Under the pieces are notes generated by a model. The model worked only from the letters and a program-made list of their open reading frames with translations, searched no databases and was not told where the DNA came from. This document shows positions 57,211 to 64,000 of a stretch of DNA of 64,000 nt, one piece after another. The DNA is from HdN1 sp964473645 (lineage in GTDB: Bacteria; Pseudomonadota; Gammaproteobacteria; Pseudomonadales; Ketobacteraceae): assembly GCA_964473645.1 (NCBI GenBank), contig CAYYPW010000024.1, positions 1 to 64,000 of the forward strand, in the 5' to 3' direction. Position 1 is the stretch's first letter. Each line of letters begins with the position of its first letter. Position numbers and translations under genes: made by a program.

Positions 57211-58215
57211 TTGAGTCAGTTCGTCACCTTAGCAGTCGATGCGATGGGTGGCGATCATGGCCACTCGGTAATCATACCCGCAGTGCTCCTTGCGTTAAGT
57301 GAGGATACGCAGCTGCGGGTTTTGCTCGTTGGTGATGAATCGACACTTTCGCAAACACTCGCTGATACCGCTCATACTTTTGGTGATCGCTTAGCGCTGA
57401 TCCATGCCCCTGAGCAAGTGGGTATGGATGAAGTGCCCTCCGTCGCCTTGCGCAGCAAGAAACGGTCCTCCATGCGCGTTGCCGTTGAGCTGGTGCGTGA
57501 TGCACAGGCTCAGGGCTGCGTTAGCGCCGGGAATACCGGGGCCCTCATGGCCATCAGTTGGTATGTGCTGAAAACCATCGAATCCATCGAGCGTCCTGCC
57601 ATATTGGCGCGAATTCCTCGTGGAAATGGCTACACCTTCCTGGTCGATGCGGGTGCCAATATAGACTCTCAATCTGAGCGTCTGCAGCAATTTGCGCTGA
57701 TGGGGGCTGCTGCAGTTACCGTATTAACGGGAATAGAGCAACCCAAAGTGGCGCTCTTGAATGTCGGCGTCGAAGAAAATAAGGGTAACGACCGGGTTAA
57801 GCTCGCCAATGAATTGCTGCGCAATGATGAGCGTGTGAATTACGTTGGTTATGTCGAAGGCAGCGATATTTTCAGTGATAAGGTCGATGTGGTTGTATGC
57901 GATGGCTTTGTCGGCAATATCGTGCTCAAAACCAGCGAGGGCATGGCGCGCTTTCTGATTGGCCAGTTTCAGGATGTGGCACAGCAGGGGTGGCGCGGCA
58001 AAATACTGGCATTTCTGTTAAAGCCGCTGCTCAAGCGTCTTTGGAAAAAACTTGATCCAGGCTATTACAATGGCGCCAGCCTGGTTGGCATTAAAGGTGT
58101 CGTGGTCAAAAGTCATGGTTCGGCTAATGCTGCTGAATTCGCCCGCGCTATTCATTTGGCCGCGAATGAAGCGCGTCAGGATGTGCCGAGTGCCATCGAG
58201 CGCGTGCTGGCGTAG
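57211..58215 (+). CDS. plsX: PlsX, phosphate acyltransferase
   Basis: 334 aa. Makes acyl-phosphate from acyl-ACP for phospholipid synthesis. LAVDAMGGDHG near the start, SAGNTGALMA and VDAGAN are diagnostic. TTG start 57211; TTG/GTG starts are common for plsX. Confidence 0.95.
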   Translation: MSQFVTLAVDAMGGDHGHSVIIPAVLLALSEDTQLRVLLVGDESTLSQTLADTAHTFGDRLALIHAPEQVGMDEVPSVALRSKKRSSMRVAVELVRDAQAQGCVSAGNTGALMAISWYVLKTIESIERPAILARIPRGNGYTFLVDAGANIDSQSERLQQFALMGAAAVTVLTGIEQPKVALLNVGVEENKGNDRVKLANELLRNDERVNYVGYVEGSDIFSDKVDVVVCDGFVGNIVLKTSEGMARFLIGQFQDVAQQGWRGKILAFLLKPLLKRLWKKLDPGYYNGASLVGIKGVVVKSHGSANAAEFARAIHLAANEARQDVPSAIERVLA

Positions 58216-58332
58216 TTGTCTTAAGTTTTGTTACTTTTGAATTCTGGACTTGCTGGTGGGTTGGGGTACTCTAACCGCCAGCAGGAATTTGCATCTCGAA
58301 ATTCCAATAAAAATAAAGGTTTCAATTGCATT

Positions 58333-59277
58333 ATGAATCCCTCGTTGGCATTTGTTTTTCCTGGTCAGGGCTCACAAACCGTAGGCATGCTGAAAGATCT
58401 CGCAGAGGCTTACCCTGTCGTCGTCGACACGTTTGCTGAAGCCTCCGCTGTTTTCGGAAGTGATTTGTGGGCGCTTGCTCAGCAGGGCCCTGAAGACGTT
58501 ATTTCCCGTACTGAAATCACGCAGCCCCTTATGCTGGTTGCAGGCGTTGCCTGTTGGCGAGCCTGGTGCTCGGCGACAGAACTGCGTCCGTCAATTATGG
58601 CGGGGCACAGTTTGGGTGAGTACAGTGCCTATGTCGCTGCGGGTTCGCTGACACTTGCCGACGCGGTTAAAGTGGTGAAAATCCGTGGTGAATTGATGCG
58701 TGACGCCTGTCCAGGTGGCACGGGCAAAATGGCGGCAGTATTGGGGCTTGACGAGGCACAAATCCGGCAGGTTTGCGCGGACGCCTGTCAAGGGCAGGTG
58801 GTGCAGGCGGTCAATTTTAATGCGCCAGGGCAAGTGGTGATCGCCGGACACAGTGAAGCAGTGGATCGGGCCATTGAGTTGGCTAAAGCCGCTGGCTCAA
58901 AGAAAGCGATGCCGTTACCTGTGAGCGTTCCTTGTCATAGTGATTTGATGCGCCCGGCCAGCGAGAAACTCGCTGAAGCACTTGCATCTGTTGAGTTGCG
59001 AACACCTTCAATACCCGTGATCAATAACGTGGATGCGGGCATTGAACTAGCCCCAGCACGGATTCGTGAAAAGCTGGGTATTCAACTCTATAGCGCAGTG
59101 CTTTGGGTCGATTCGGTCACGGTAATGGCGTCCAGAAATATAGAAAATATCGTCGAGTGTGGCCCCGGTAAGGTGTTGTGTGGATTGAACAAACGCATCA
59201 CTAAGGCGGCCACTAATCATAGCTTGCAGGATGTAGACAGTTTCAATGCAGCGCTTAAGGCGTTGTCGGTCATCTAA
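58333..59277 (+). CDS. fabD: FabD, malonyl-CoA:ACP transacylase
   Basis: 314 aa. FVFPGQGSQ start, active-site Ser93 in GHSLGEYSAY and His202 in VPCHSDLM. Loads malonyl onto ACP. ATG 58333 (MNPSLAFVFPGQGSQ) fits the family; the longer frame to 58228 is not conserved. Confidence 0.97.
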   Translation: MNPSLAFVFPGQGSQTVGMLKDLAEAYPVVVDTFAEASAVFGSDLWALAQQGPEDVISRTEITQPLMLVAGVACWRAWCSATELRPSIMAGHSLGEYSAYVAAGSLTLADAVKVVKIRGELMRDACPGGTGKMAAVLGLDEAQIRQVCADACQGQVVQAVNFNAPGQVVIAGHSEAVDRAIELAKAAGSKKAMPLPVSVPCHSDLMRPASEKLAEALASVELRTPSIPVINNVDAGIELAPARIREKLGIQLYSAVLWVDSVTVMASRNIENIVECGPGKVLCGLNKRITKAATNHSLQDVDSFNAALKALSVI

Positions 59278-59398
59278 TCATCAATTTTGGTGTTTACTGC
59301 GCATTGCGCACGGCCCATCGGATTGAGTGGGATACTCAAACGGGTGGCCCGGCAATATTTGTTCAGGCTGAGTTGATAGTCATCAGGAGTTTTTCAGA

Positions 59399-60145
59399 AT
59401 GTCCGCAGGAATCGAAGGAAAAGTAGCGCTGGTGACTGGAGCCACCCGCGGCATTGGCAGAGCCATTGCGCAAAGACTGGCTGCTGCTGGCGTCACCGTG
59501 GTGGGTACGGCAACCACAGAAGCGGGGGCTGCCAGTATTTCGGGCTATCTGCAGGAAATGGGCGCAAAAGGCGCAGGCGTTGTGCTCAACGTGACGCAAC
59601 CCGATGCAATCGATACATTAGTTGAAACAATTGCCAAGCAATATGGCACGCCGCAGATTCTGGTAAACAATGCCGGTATCACGCGTGACAACCTCATGTT
59701 GCGCATGAAAGAGCAAGAGTGGGATGACGTTATCGACACCAACCTTACCTCCATCTTCCGGCTGACAAAGGCTTGCCTCAAGGGCATGACGCGCGCAAGA
59801 TGGGGACGGATCGTGTCCATTGGCAGTATCGTAGGCGCCATGGGGAATGCCGGACAAGCCAACTACGCAGCGGCGAAGGCAGGATTGGAAGGATTTTCTC
59901 GCGCTCTGGCAAAAGAAGTGGGTTCACGTAATATCACCGTGAACACGGTTGCGCCGGGGTTTATTGATACGGATATGACAAAAGATTTGCCAGAAGCCAA
60001 TAAAGAAGCGATGCTCTCGCAAATTCCAGCCGGACGGTTGGGAAAACCAGAGGAAATTGCTGCAGCGGTGGCCTTTCTGGTCAGTGAAGAGGCGGCTTAT
60101 GTGACCGGCGCGACCATTCCGGTGAACGGCGGCATGTACATGTAA
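59399..60145 (+). CDS. fabG: FabG, 3-oxoacyl-ACP reductase
   Basis: 248 aa SDR. TGATRGIGRAIAQRL cofactor motif, NNAG, Ser in SIGSIVG with YAAAK (Tyr-Lys), and the family end VNGGMYM. Reduces beta-ketoacyl-ACP with NADPH. Lies 121 nt after fabD. Confidence 0.97.
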   Translation: MSAGIEGKVALVTGATRGIGRAIAQRLAAAGVTVVGTATTEAGAASISGYLQEMGAKGAGVVLNVTQPDAIDTLVETIAKQYGTPQILVNNAGITRDNLMLRMKEQEWDDVIDTNLTSIFRLTKACLKGMTRARWGRIVSIGSIVGAMGNAGQANYAAAKAGLEGFSRALAKEVGSRNITVNTVAPGFIDTDMTKDLPEANKEAMLSQIPAGRLGKPEEIAAAVAFLVSEEAAYVTGATIPVNGGMYM

Positions 60146-60231
60146 CAGTCTGGCAGCATGTTTTTGTGCTGCCGACATTGGCTAACCCGTTGTTTTATAA
60201 GGGAAACCAAATTAAACATCTGGGCTAACGC

Positions 60232-60259
60232 TTGAAAGACTGATAAGGCTTTCTATAAA
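60232..60259 (+). promoter_or_regulatory. Sigma-70 promoter for acpP
   Basis: TTGAAA (60232-60237), 16-nt spacer, TATAAA (60254-60259), with expected start near 60267, 40 nt before acpP. High ACP demand fits a dedicated promoter. Confidence 0.6.
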
Positions 60260-60306
60260 CTATACCCCCGAAAGCTTCAGGGACACCAAACAGGAGATAA
60301 TAGTCC

Positions 60307-60549
60307 ATGAGTAATATCGAAGAACGCGTCAAAAAAATCGTTGCCGAACAGCTTGGCGTTAAACTGGAAGAGATCACCAACGATTCTTCTTTCGTTGAAG
60401 ACCTTGGCGCGGATTCGCTCGACACTGTAGAACTGGTGATGGCCCTCGAAGAAGAATTCGAAACCGAAATTCCTGATGAAGAAGCTGAGAAGATCACCAA
60501 AGTTCAAGAAGCTATCGATTACGTATTGGCGCATGTTGCTACCAAGTAA
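60307..60549 (+). CDS. acpP: AcpP, acyl carrier protein
   Basis: 80 aa. The phosphopantetheine site is Ser37 in GADSLDTVELVMALEEEF. Strongly acidic. Shine-Dalgarno AGGAGA upstream. A terminator follows, so acpP can be expressed alone. Confidence 0.98.
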   Translation: MSNIEERVKKIVAEQLGVKLEEITNDSSFVEDLGADSLDTVELVMALEEEFETEIPDEEAEKITKVQEAIDYVLAHVATK

Positions 60550-60573
60550 TTGTTGGGCACCCTGAGCTGACAG

Positions 60574-60612
60574 AAAGGCCGCTATCTGGCAAAGATGCGG
60601 CCTTTTCTTTTG
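60574..60612 (+). terminator. Rho-independent terminator after acpP
   Basis: AAAGGCCGC (60574-60582) pairs with GCGGCCTTT (60597-60605) around a 14-nt loop, followed by TCTTTT. Confidence 0.8.
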
Positions 60613-60649
60613 CCTTTTTTGATAACGGCACAAAGGTTTTTTGCACGGT

Positions 60650-60679
60650 TTGTGTCATAAACTTTCTGTGTCATATATT
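60650..60679 (+). promoter_or_regulatory. Possible promoter for fabF
   Basis: TTGTGT and TATATT with an 18-nt spacer, 82 nt before the fabF GTG. It follows the acpP terminator, where a new start is needed. The -35 is weak. Confidence 0.3.
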
Positions 60680-60761
60680 GCAGTTAAAGTATTAATAATT
60701 TCGGACGTGCACTTCGTATAGCGCGTACCGGGACGAAGGAAGTTGGATAGGAGGGGTACGC

Positions 60762-62006
60762 GTGACAGAGCGTCGAGTAGTCATCACTGGGTTGGGCATG
60801 GTGTCACCGTTGGCAAATACGGTAGAGGCAACGTGGCATGGCATTTTGGCGGGCCAGAGCGGAATTGGAATGATTCCGCCGGAGTATTTTGATGCCTCAA
60901 AACACCCTGTTCGATTCGCCGGGTTGGTCAAAAACCTTGACATGGAAGAGTATCTCTCGAAGAAAGAAGCGCGTAAGCACGATTTATTTATTCAGTACGG
61001 CCTGGTGGCTGGCATTCAGGCAATGAAGCACTCCGGATTGGAGGTGACGGATGAAAATCGTCACCGCGTTGGGGTCGCCATTGGGGCAGGTATTGGCGGA
61101 ATCAATACCATTGAGCGCAATCATGAAGCCATGATGAATGGGGGGCCGCGGCGTGTGTCGCCGTTTCTGGTGCCTGGTTCGATTATCAATATGATTGCTG
61201 GCAACTTCTCTATCCTTTATGGATTGCAAGGGCCCAACTTTGCCATTGCGACAGCCTGCACCAGTGCTACCCATTGTATTGGGTATGCAGCACGCATCAT
61301 CAAGTATGGAGATGCTGATGTCATGTTTGCCGGTGCTGGTGAGTGTGGGTCATCACCATTAGGAATGGCGGGTTTTGCGGCTGCTCGTGCCTTGTCGACG
61401 CGCAATGATGAGCCGCAGCGCGCCAGTCGCCCCTGGGATAAGGATCGTGATGGATTCGTACTGGCTGACGGCGCGGGTGTGCTTGTGCTTGAAGAGCTGG
61501 AGCACGCCAAGGCGCGTGGCGCCCATATTCTTGCAGAATTGATTGGGTTTGGCGCTGGTGCCGATGCGTATCACATGACATCTCCTCCTGAAGATGGTGC
61601 CGGTGCGGCGGCTTCCATGCGTAACGCCTTGCATGATGCGCGCCTTTTGCCTGATGCGGTTGATTACATCAATGCTCATGGCACTTCTACACCGGCGGGT
61701 GATATTGCTGAGACTCGCGCAGTGAAATCGGTGTTTGGCGACCATGCATACAAATTATGCGTGAGTTCGACGAAATCGATGACGGGGCATTTGTTGGGGG
61801 CCGCAGGTGCGATAGAAGCCATTTTCTCTGTGCTTGCATTGCGTGATCAAGTTGCGCCGCCCACGATCAATTTGGAAAATCCTGAAGAGGGTTGCGATCT
61901 TAACTATGTGCCCATGCAGGCGCAGCCTCGTAAACTGAATGTCGTGGTCTCGAATTCGTTTGGATTCGGTGGCACGAATGGCAGTTTGATCTTTAAACGT
62001 TGGTAA
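60762..62006 (+). CDS. fabF: FabF, 3-oxoacyl-ACP synthase II
   Basis: 414 aa. RRVVITGLGMVSPLAN opening, catalytic Cys166 in ATACTSATHC, and His in INAHGTSTPAGD and KSMTGHLLGAAG. Elongates acyl-ACP. GTG 60762 has AGGAGG about 11 nt upstream. pabC begins 7 nt after the stop. Confidence 0.97.
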   Translation: MTERRVVITGLGMVSPLANTVEATWHGILAGQSGIGMIPPEYFDASKHPVRFAGLVKNLDMEEYLSKKEARKHDLFIQYGLVAGIQAMKHSGLEVTDENRHRVGVAIGAGIGGINTIERNHEAMMNGGPRRVSPFLVPGSIINMIAGNFSILYGLQGPNFAIATACTSATHCIGYAARIIKYGDADVMFAGAGECGSSPLGMAGFAAARALSTRNDEPQRASRPWDKDRDGFVLADGAGVLVLEELEHAKARGAHILAELIGFGAGADAYHMTSPPEDGAGAAASMRNALHDARLLPDAVDYINAHGTSTPAGDIAETRAVKSVFGDHAYKLCVSSTKSMTGHLLGAAGAIEAIFSVLALRDQVAPPTINLENPEEGCDLNYVPMQAQPRKLNVVVSNSFGFGGTNGSLIFKRW

Positions 62007-62013
62007 TGGCCTC

Positions 62014-62844
62014 TTGAACCAGCCCAGGCATTGGATTCTGCAGGGAGGGGTACCTCTTGAGAGTGTTTCACCCTCCAATCGCGGTCTTGCCTATGGGGAT
62101 GGTCTTTTTGAAACCATGCGGGTGCAGGCGGGCAATATCCCGTTGTTGCAACGCCATTGGCGGCGATTGACGGCCGATTTGCTGCGATTGTCGATTCCTG
62201 TGCCGGGCGATGCGCTGCTCGCCTTTCTATTGGAGTGCTGCCGCGGCGTCTCGAGCGGGGTTCTCAAACTCATTGTGATGCGGGGCGAGCAAGGGGGTAG
62301 AGGCTATTTGCCCTGTGAAACAGCCGAGCCCGTTATTGTAATCTCCTTATACCCTTTCCCTGGTTACGAGTCTGATTATGCGGGCGCGGGTATCGGCATT
62401 GGTGTTTCGCGCTTACGCCTTGGGCATTGCCCTGTGTTGGCGGGTATGAAACACCTGAATCGCCTCGAGCAAGTGCTGGTTCGTCAGGATTTGCATGCAA
62501 TGGGGTATCTCGAAGGTGTTGTTCTCGATCAAGATGACTTTGTGGTCGAGGCCGCTTTCAGTAATATCTGCACGGTGTCGGGTAAACTCTTGAAAACCCC
62601 CATTCTTGATCGGGCCGGTGTAGCCGGTGTCATGCGTGGCTGGATTATGGAGAATGCCCCCTCCCTGGGCCTTTCACCTTCAGAATGCCGGTTGACCTTG
62701 CCCGACATCATGGCCGCCGAAGAAGTGTTCCTATGCAATAGCGTTAATGGGCTCTGGCCCGTGATTGCAATAGATCACCAGGGTTTCAGCATTGGTAGCG
62801 CTACTCGCGGGTTGCAAAATGAATTTGCGAGACAGTTTGCTTAG
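62014..62844 (+). CDS. pabC: PabC, aminodeoxychorismate lyase
   Basis: 276 aa. PLP fold-type IV. NRGLAYGDGLFETMRV at about residue 22-37, the PLP Lys in MKHLNRLEQVLVR and EAAFSNICTV are visible. Makes 4-aminobenzoate for folate. TTG start at 62014; the location between fabF and mltG is conserved. Confidence 0.92.
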   Translation: MNQPRHWILQGGVPLESVSPSNRGLAYGDGLFETMRVQAGNIPLLQRHWRRLTADLLRLSIPVPGDALLAFLLECCRGVSSGVLKLIVMRGEQGGRGYLPCETAEPVIVISLYPFPGYESDYAGAGIGIGVSRLRLGHCPVLAGMKHLNRLEQVLVRQDLHAMGYLEGVVLDQDDFVVEAAFSNICTVSGKLLKTPILDRAGVAGVMRGWIMENAPSLGLSPSECRLTLPDIMAAEEVFLCNSVNGLWPVIAIDHQGFSIGSATRGLQNEFARQFA

Positions 62845-62857
62845 CAATTAACGCCAC

Positions 62858-63922
62858 ATGAGTATTGGTATGACAAAAGGCTGGTGGGCATATATTGGCG
62901 TAAACCGAATCATTCAGCTGCTGCTCTGGGGGCTGGTGGTGTTGTCGGTGTGCGCGCGCGTTCTCGTCGCCCCCTATGAATGGCCGTTACCCATTGCCTC
63001 CCAAGATGAACGTTTTGAGGTGGCAAAGGGCTCCGGGTTATTGCAGATTGCCCATCAGTTTGAAGAAAAATCCTGGGTAGCCATGCCCCGCTTGTTCACA
63101 TTGTATGGCCAGCTATTTGGTTACGCAGAGGATATCAAGGCGGGTGAATATCAAATTATTCCCGGCACCACATTAAAAGCGTTATTAGCCAAGATGAAAA
63201 AGGGTGACGTCATCACCTATCAGGTAACGTTTGTGGAAGGGCAAAGTTACCGTGATTACTTGCGCGTGTTGGCGTCTACAGTCGGAATCAAGAAAACACT
63301 GGCGTCTTACGATGTGGATTCAGTGATGAAGGCATTGGGCGATTCCCGCGATTCTCCGGAAGGGCTGCTTTTCCCTGACACCTATTTTTACGAGAAGGGT
63401 GAAACCGATGTCGATATTCTCAAGCGTGCCTATCGCCATATGCAAGATGCGTTGAGTAAGGAGTGGGCTTCGCGGGCTGATGGCTTGCCTTATAGCTCCC
63501 CCTATGAGGCCTTGGTAATGGCATCGATCATCGAAAAAGAATCGGGGGTAGAGGCAGAACGAGAGAGAATTGCTGGCGTTTTTGTTCGCCGTCTGCAAAA
63601 AGGGATGCGTTTGCAAACCGATCCAACGGTAATATACGGGTTGGGTGGCGAATATAACGGCAATCTTACACGGCAGCATTTGATGACGCCAAACCCCTAT
63701 AACACTTACCTCAACACTGGGCTTCCACCGACCCCCATCGCAAATCCGGGAATCGCTTCGATTCGTGCGGCGTTGAACCCGGAACCAGGTGAGGTGCTCT
63801 ATTTCGTCGCGACAGGAGAGGGCAAGCACCAGTTTTCAATTACGTTAGAAGAACACGAAAAAGCGGTTGATGAGTATCAGCGTAAACGTCGTTCTGACTA
63901 TCGATCCGCTCCTACGCGCTAA
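62858..63922 (+). CDS. mltG: MltG, endolytic murein transglycosylase
   Basis: 354 aa. One N-terminal membrane helix (about 17-38), LysM-like subdomain (about 50-110), then the YceG catalytic domain with ASIIEKESG (catalytic Glu) and LQTDPTVIYG, LTRQHLMTPNPYNTYL. Cleaves nascent glycan strands and is thought to terminate them. tmk follows after 27 nt. Confidence 0.95.
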   Translation: MSIGMTKGWWAYIGVNRIIQLLLWGLVVLSVCARVLVAPYEWPLPIASQDERFEVAKGSGLLQIAHQFEEKSWVAMPRLFTLYGQLFGYAEDIKAGEYQIIPGTTLKALLAKMKKGDVITYQVTFVEGQSYRDYLRVLASTVGIKKTLASYDVDSVMKALGDSRDSPEGLLFPDTYFYEKGETDVDILKRAYRHMQDALSKEWASRADGLPYSSPYEALVMASIIEKESGVEAERERIAGVFVRRLQKGMRLQTDPTVIYGLGGEYNGNLTRQHLMTPNPYNTYLNTGLPPTPIANPGIASIRAALNPEPGEVLYFVATGEGKHQFSITLEEHEKAVDEYQRKRRSDYRSAPTR

Positions 63923-63949
63923 TCTGTCCATTTTCTTGAGGACTCTTCA

Positions 63950-64000
63950 TTGAATCGCGGCCTGTTTATTACCCTCGAAGGCACGGAAGGCGTTGGGAAG
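63950..64000 (+). CDS. tmk: Tmk, thymidylate kinase (3' end outside window)
   Basis: First 17 codons only. TTG 63950 with GAGG about 8 nt upstream. MNRGLFITLEGTEGVGK contains the P-loop GTEGVGK of thymidylate kinase; position after mltG is conserved. The remainder lies beyond the window. Confidence 0.85.
   Translation, partial: MNRGLFITLEGTEGVGK

Noticed and set aside
1..64000. Insertion sequences, integrases, prophage or toxin-antitoxin genes
   Set aside because: None of the translated frames shows transposase, integrase, phage or toxin motifs; the only possible hiding place is the assembly gap.

Overview
The window is 64 kb of chromosome from a gammaproteobacterium close to the Pseudomonadales. 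From memory of the Pseudomonas aeruginosa map, two long stretches follow its gene order. The first half (tolA-tolB-pal-cpoB-queE-queC-tRNA-Lys, then nadA-bepA-tusA-perM-bcp-gcvR-dapA-bamC-MBL-purC) matches roughly PA0971 to PA1013. The second half (gapdh, nqrA-F, apbE, nqrM, then lolCD, DUF2062, comEC, exbBD, lpxK, kdsB, LMW-PTP, murB, rne, rluC, HAD, sppA, maf, yceD, rpmF, plsX, fabD-fabG-acpP-fabF, pabC, mltG, tmk) matches PA3001 down to PA2962. The genus cannot be fixed from the sequence. Na+-NQR, a full lipid A and fatty acid set and ComEC point to an ordinary free-living, Gram-negative, probably aquatic or marine cell. No phage, IS element or CRISPR array is visible.

Layout. 0-3.6 kb: Tol-Pal envelope genes. 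3.8-5.2 kb: two queuosine precursor genes. 5.3-5.7 kb: tRNA-Lys repeats interrupted by a 100-N assembly gap. 6.0-15.2 kb: NAD, protein quality, lysine/peptidoglycan, outer-membrane assembly and purine genes. 15.3-20.2 kb: an accessory block at the join of the two syntenic halves (SRPBCC protein, saccharopine-dehydrogenase-like oxidoreductase, methyltransferase, a metallopeptidase-like membrane protein lacking its catalytic motif, TetR). 20.5-29.4 kb: GAPDH and the complete Na+-translocating NADH:quinone reductase operon with its maturation factors ApbE and NqrM. 29.5-38.5 kb: a second accessory block with VanZ, the three-gene AmmeMemoRadiSam set, and a minus-strand run (HD-GYP-like, lipoprotein peptidase, GDPD, agmatine-to-putrescine enzymes AguB/AguA, PilZ). 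38.6-64 kb: lipoprotein sorting, DNA uptake, lipid A, KDO, peptidoglycan, RNase E and the fatty acid cluster.

The points most worth attention are: (i) the AMMECR1-Memo-radical SAM trio, conserved but without an assigned function that I know of; (ii) an M48-like protein whose zinc motif is gone; (iii) a ComEC whose C-terminal metallo-beta-lactamase region lacks metal ligands; (iv) a lolCD pair without lolE, implying a LolF-type exporter; (v) a series of short tandem repeats (12, 14, 15, 16/17, 17, 18 and 20 nt units) in intergenic leaders and in-frame inside genes; (vi) an assembly gap that sits exactly inside a tRNA-Lys at a site that is a known island hotspot in Pseudomonas.
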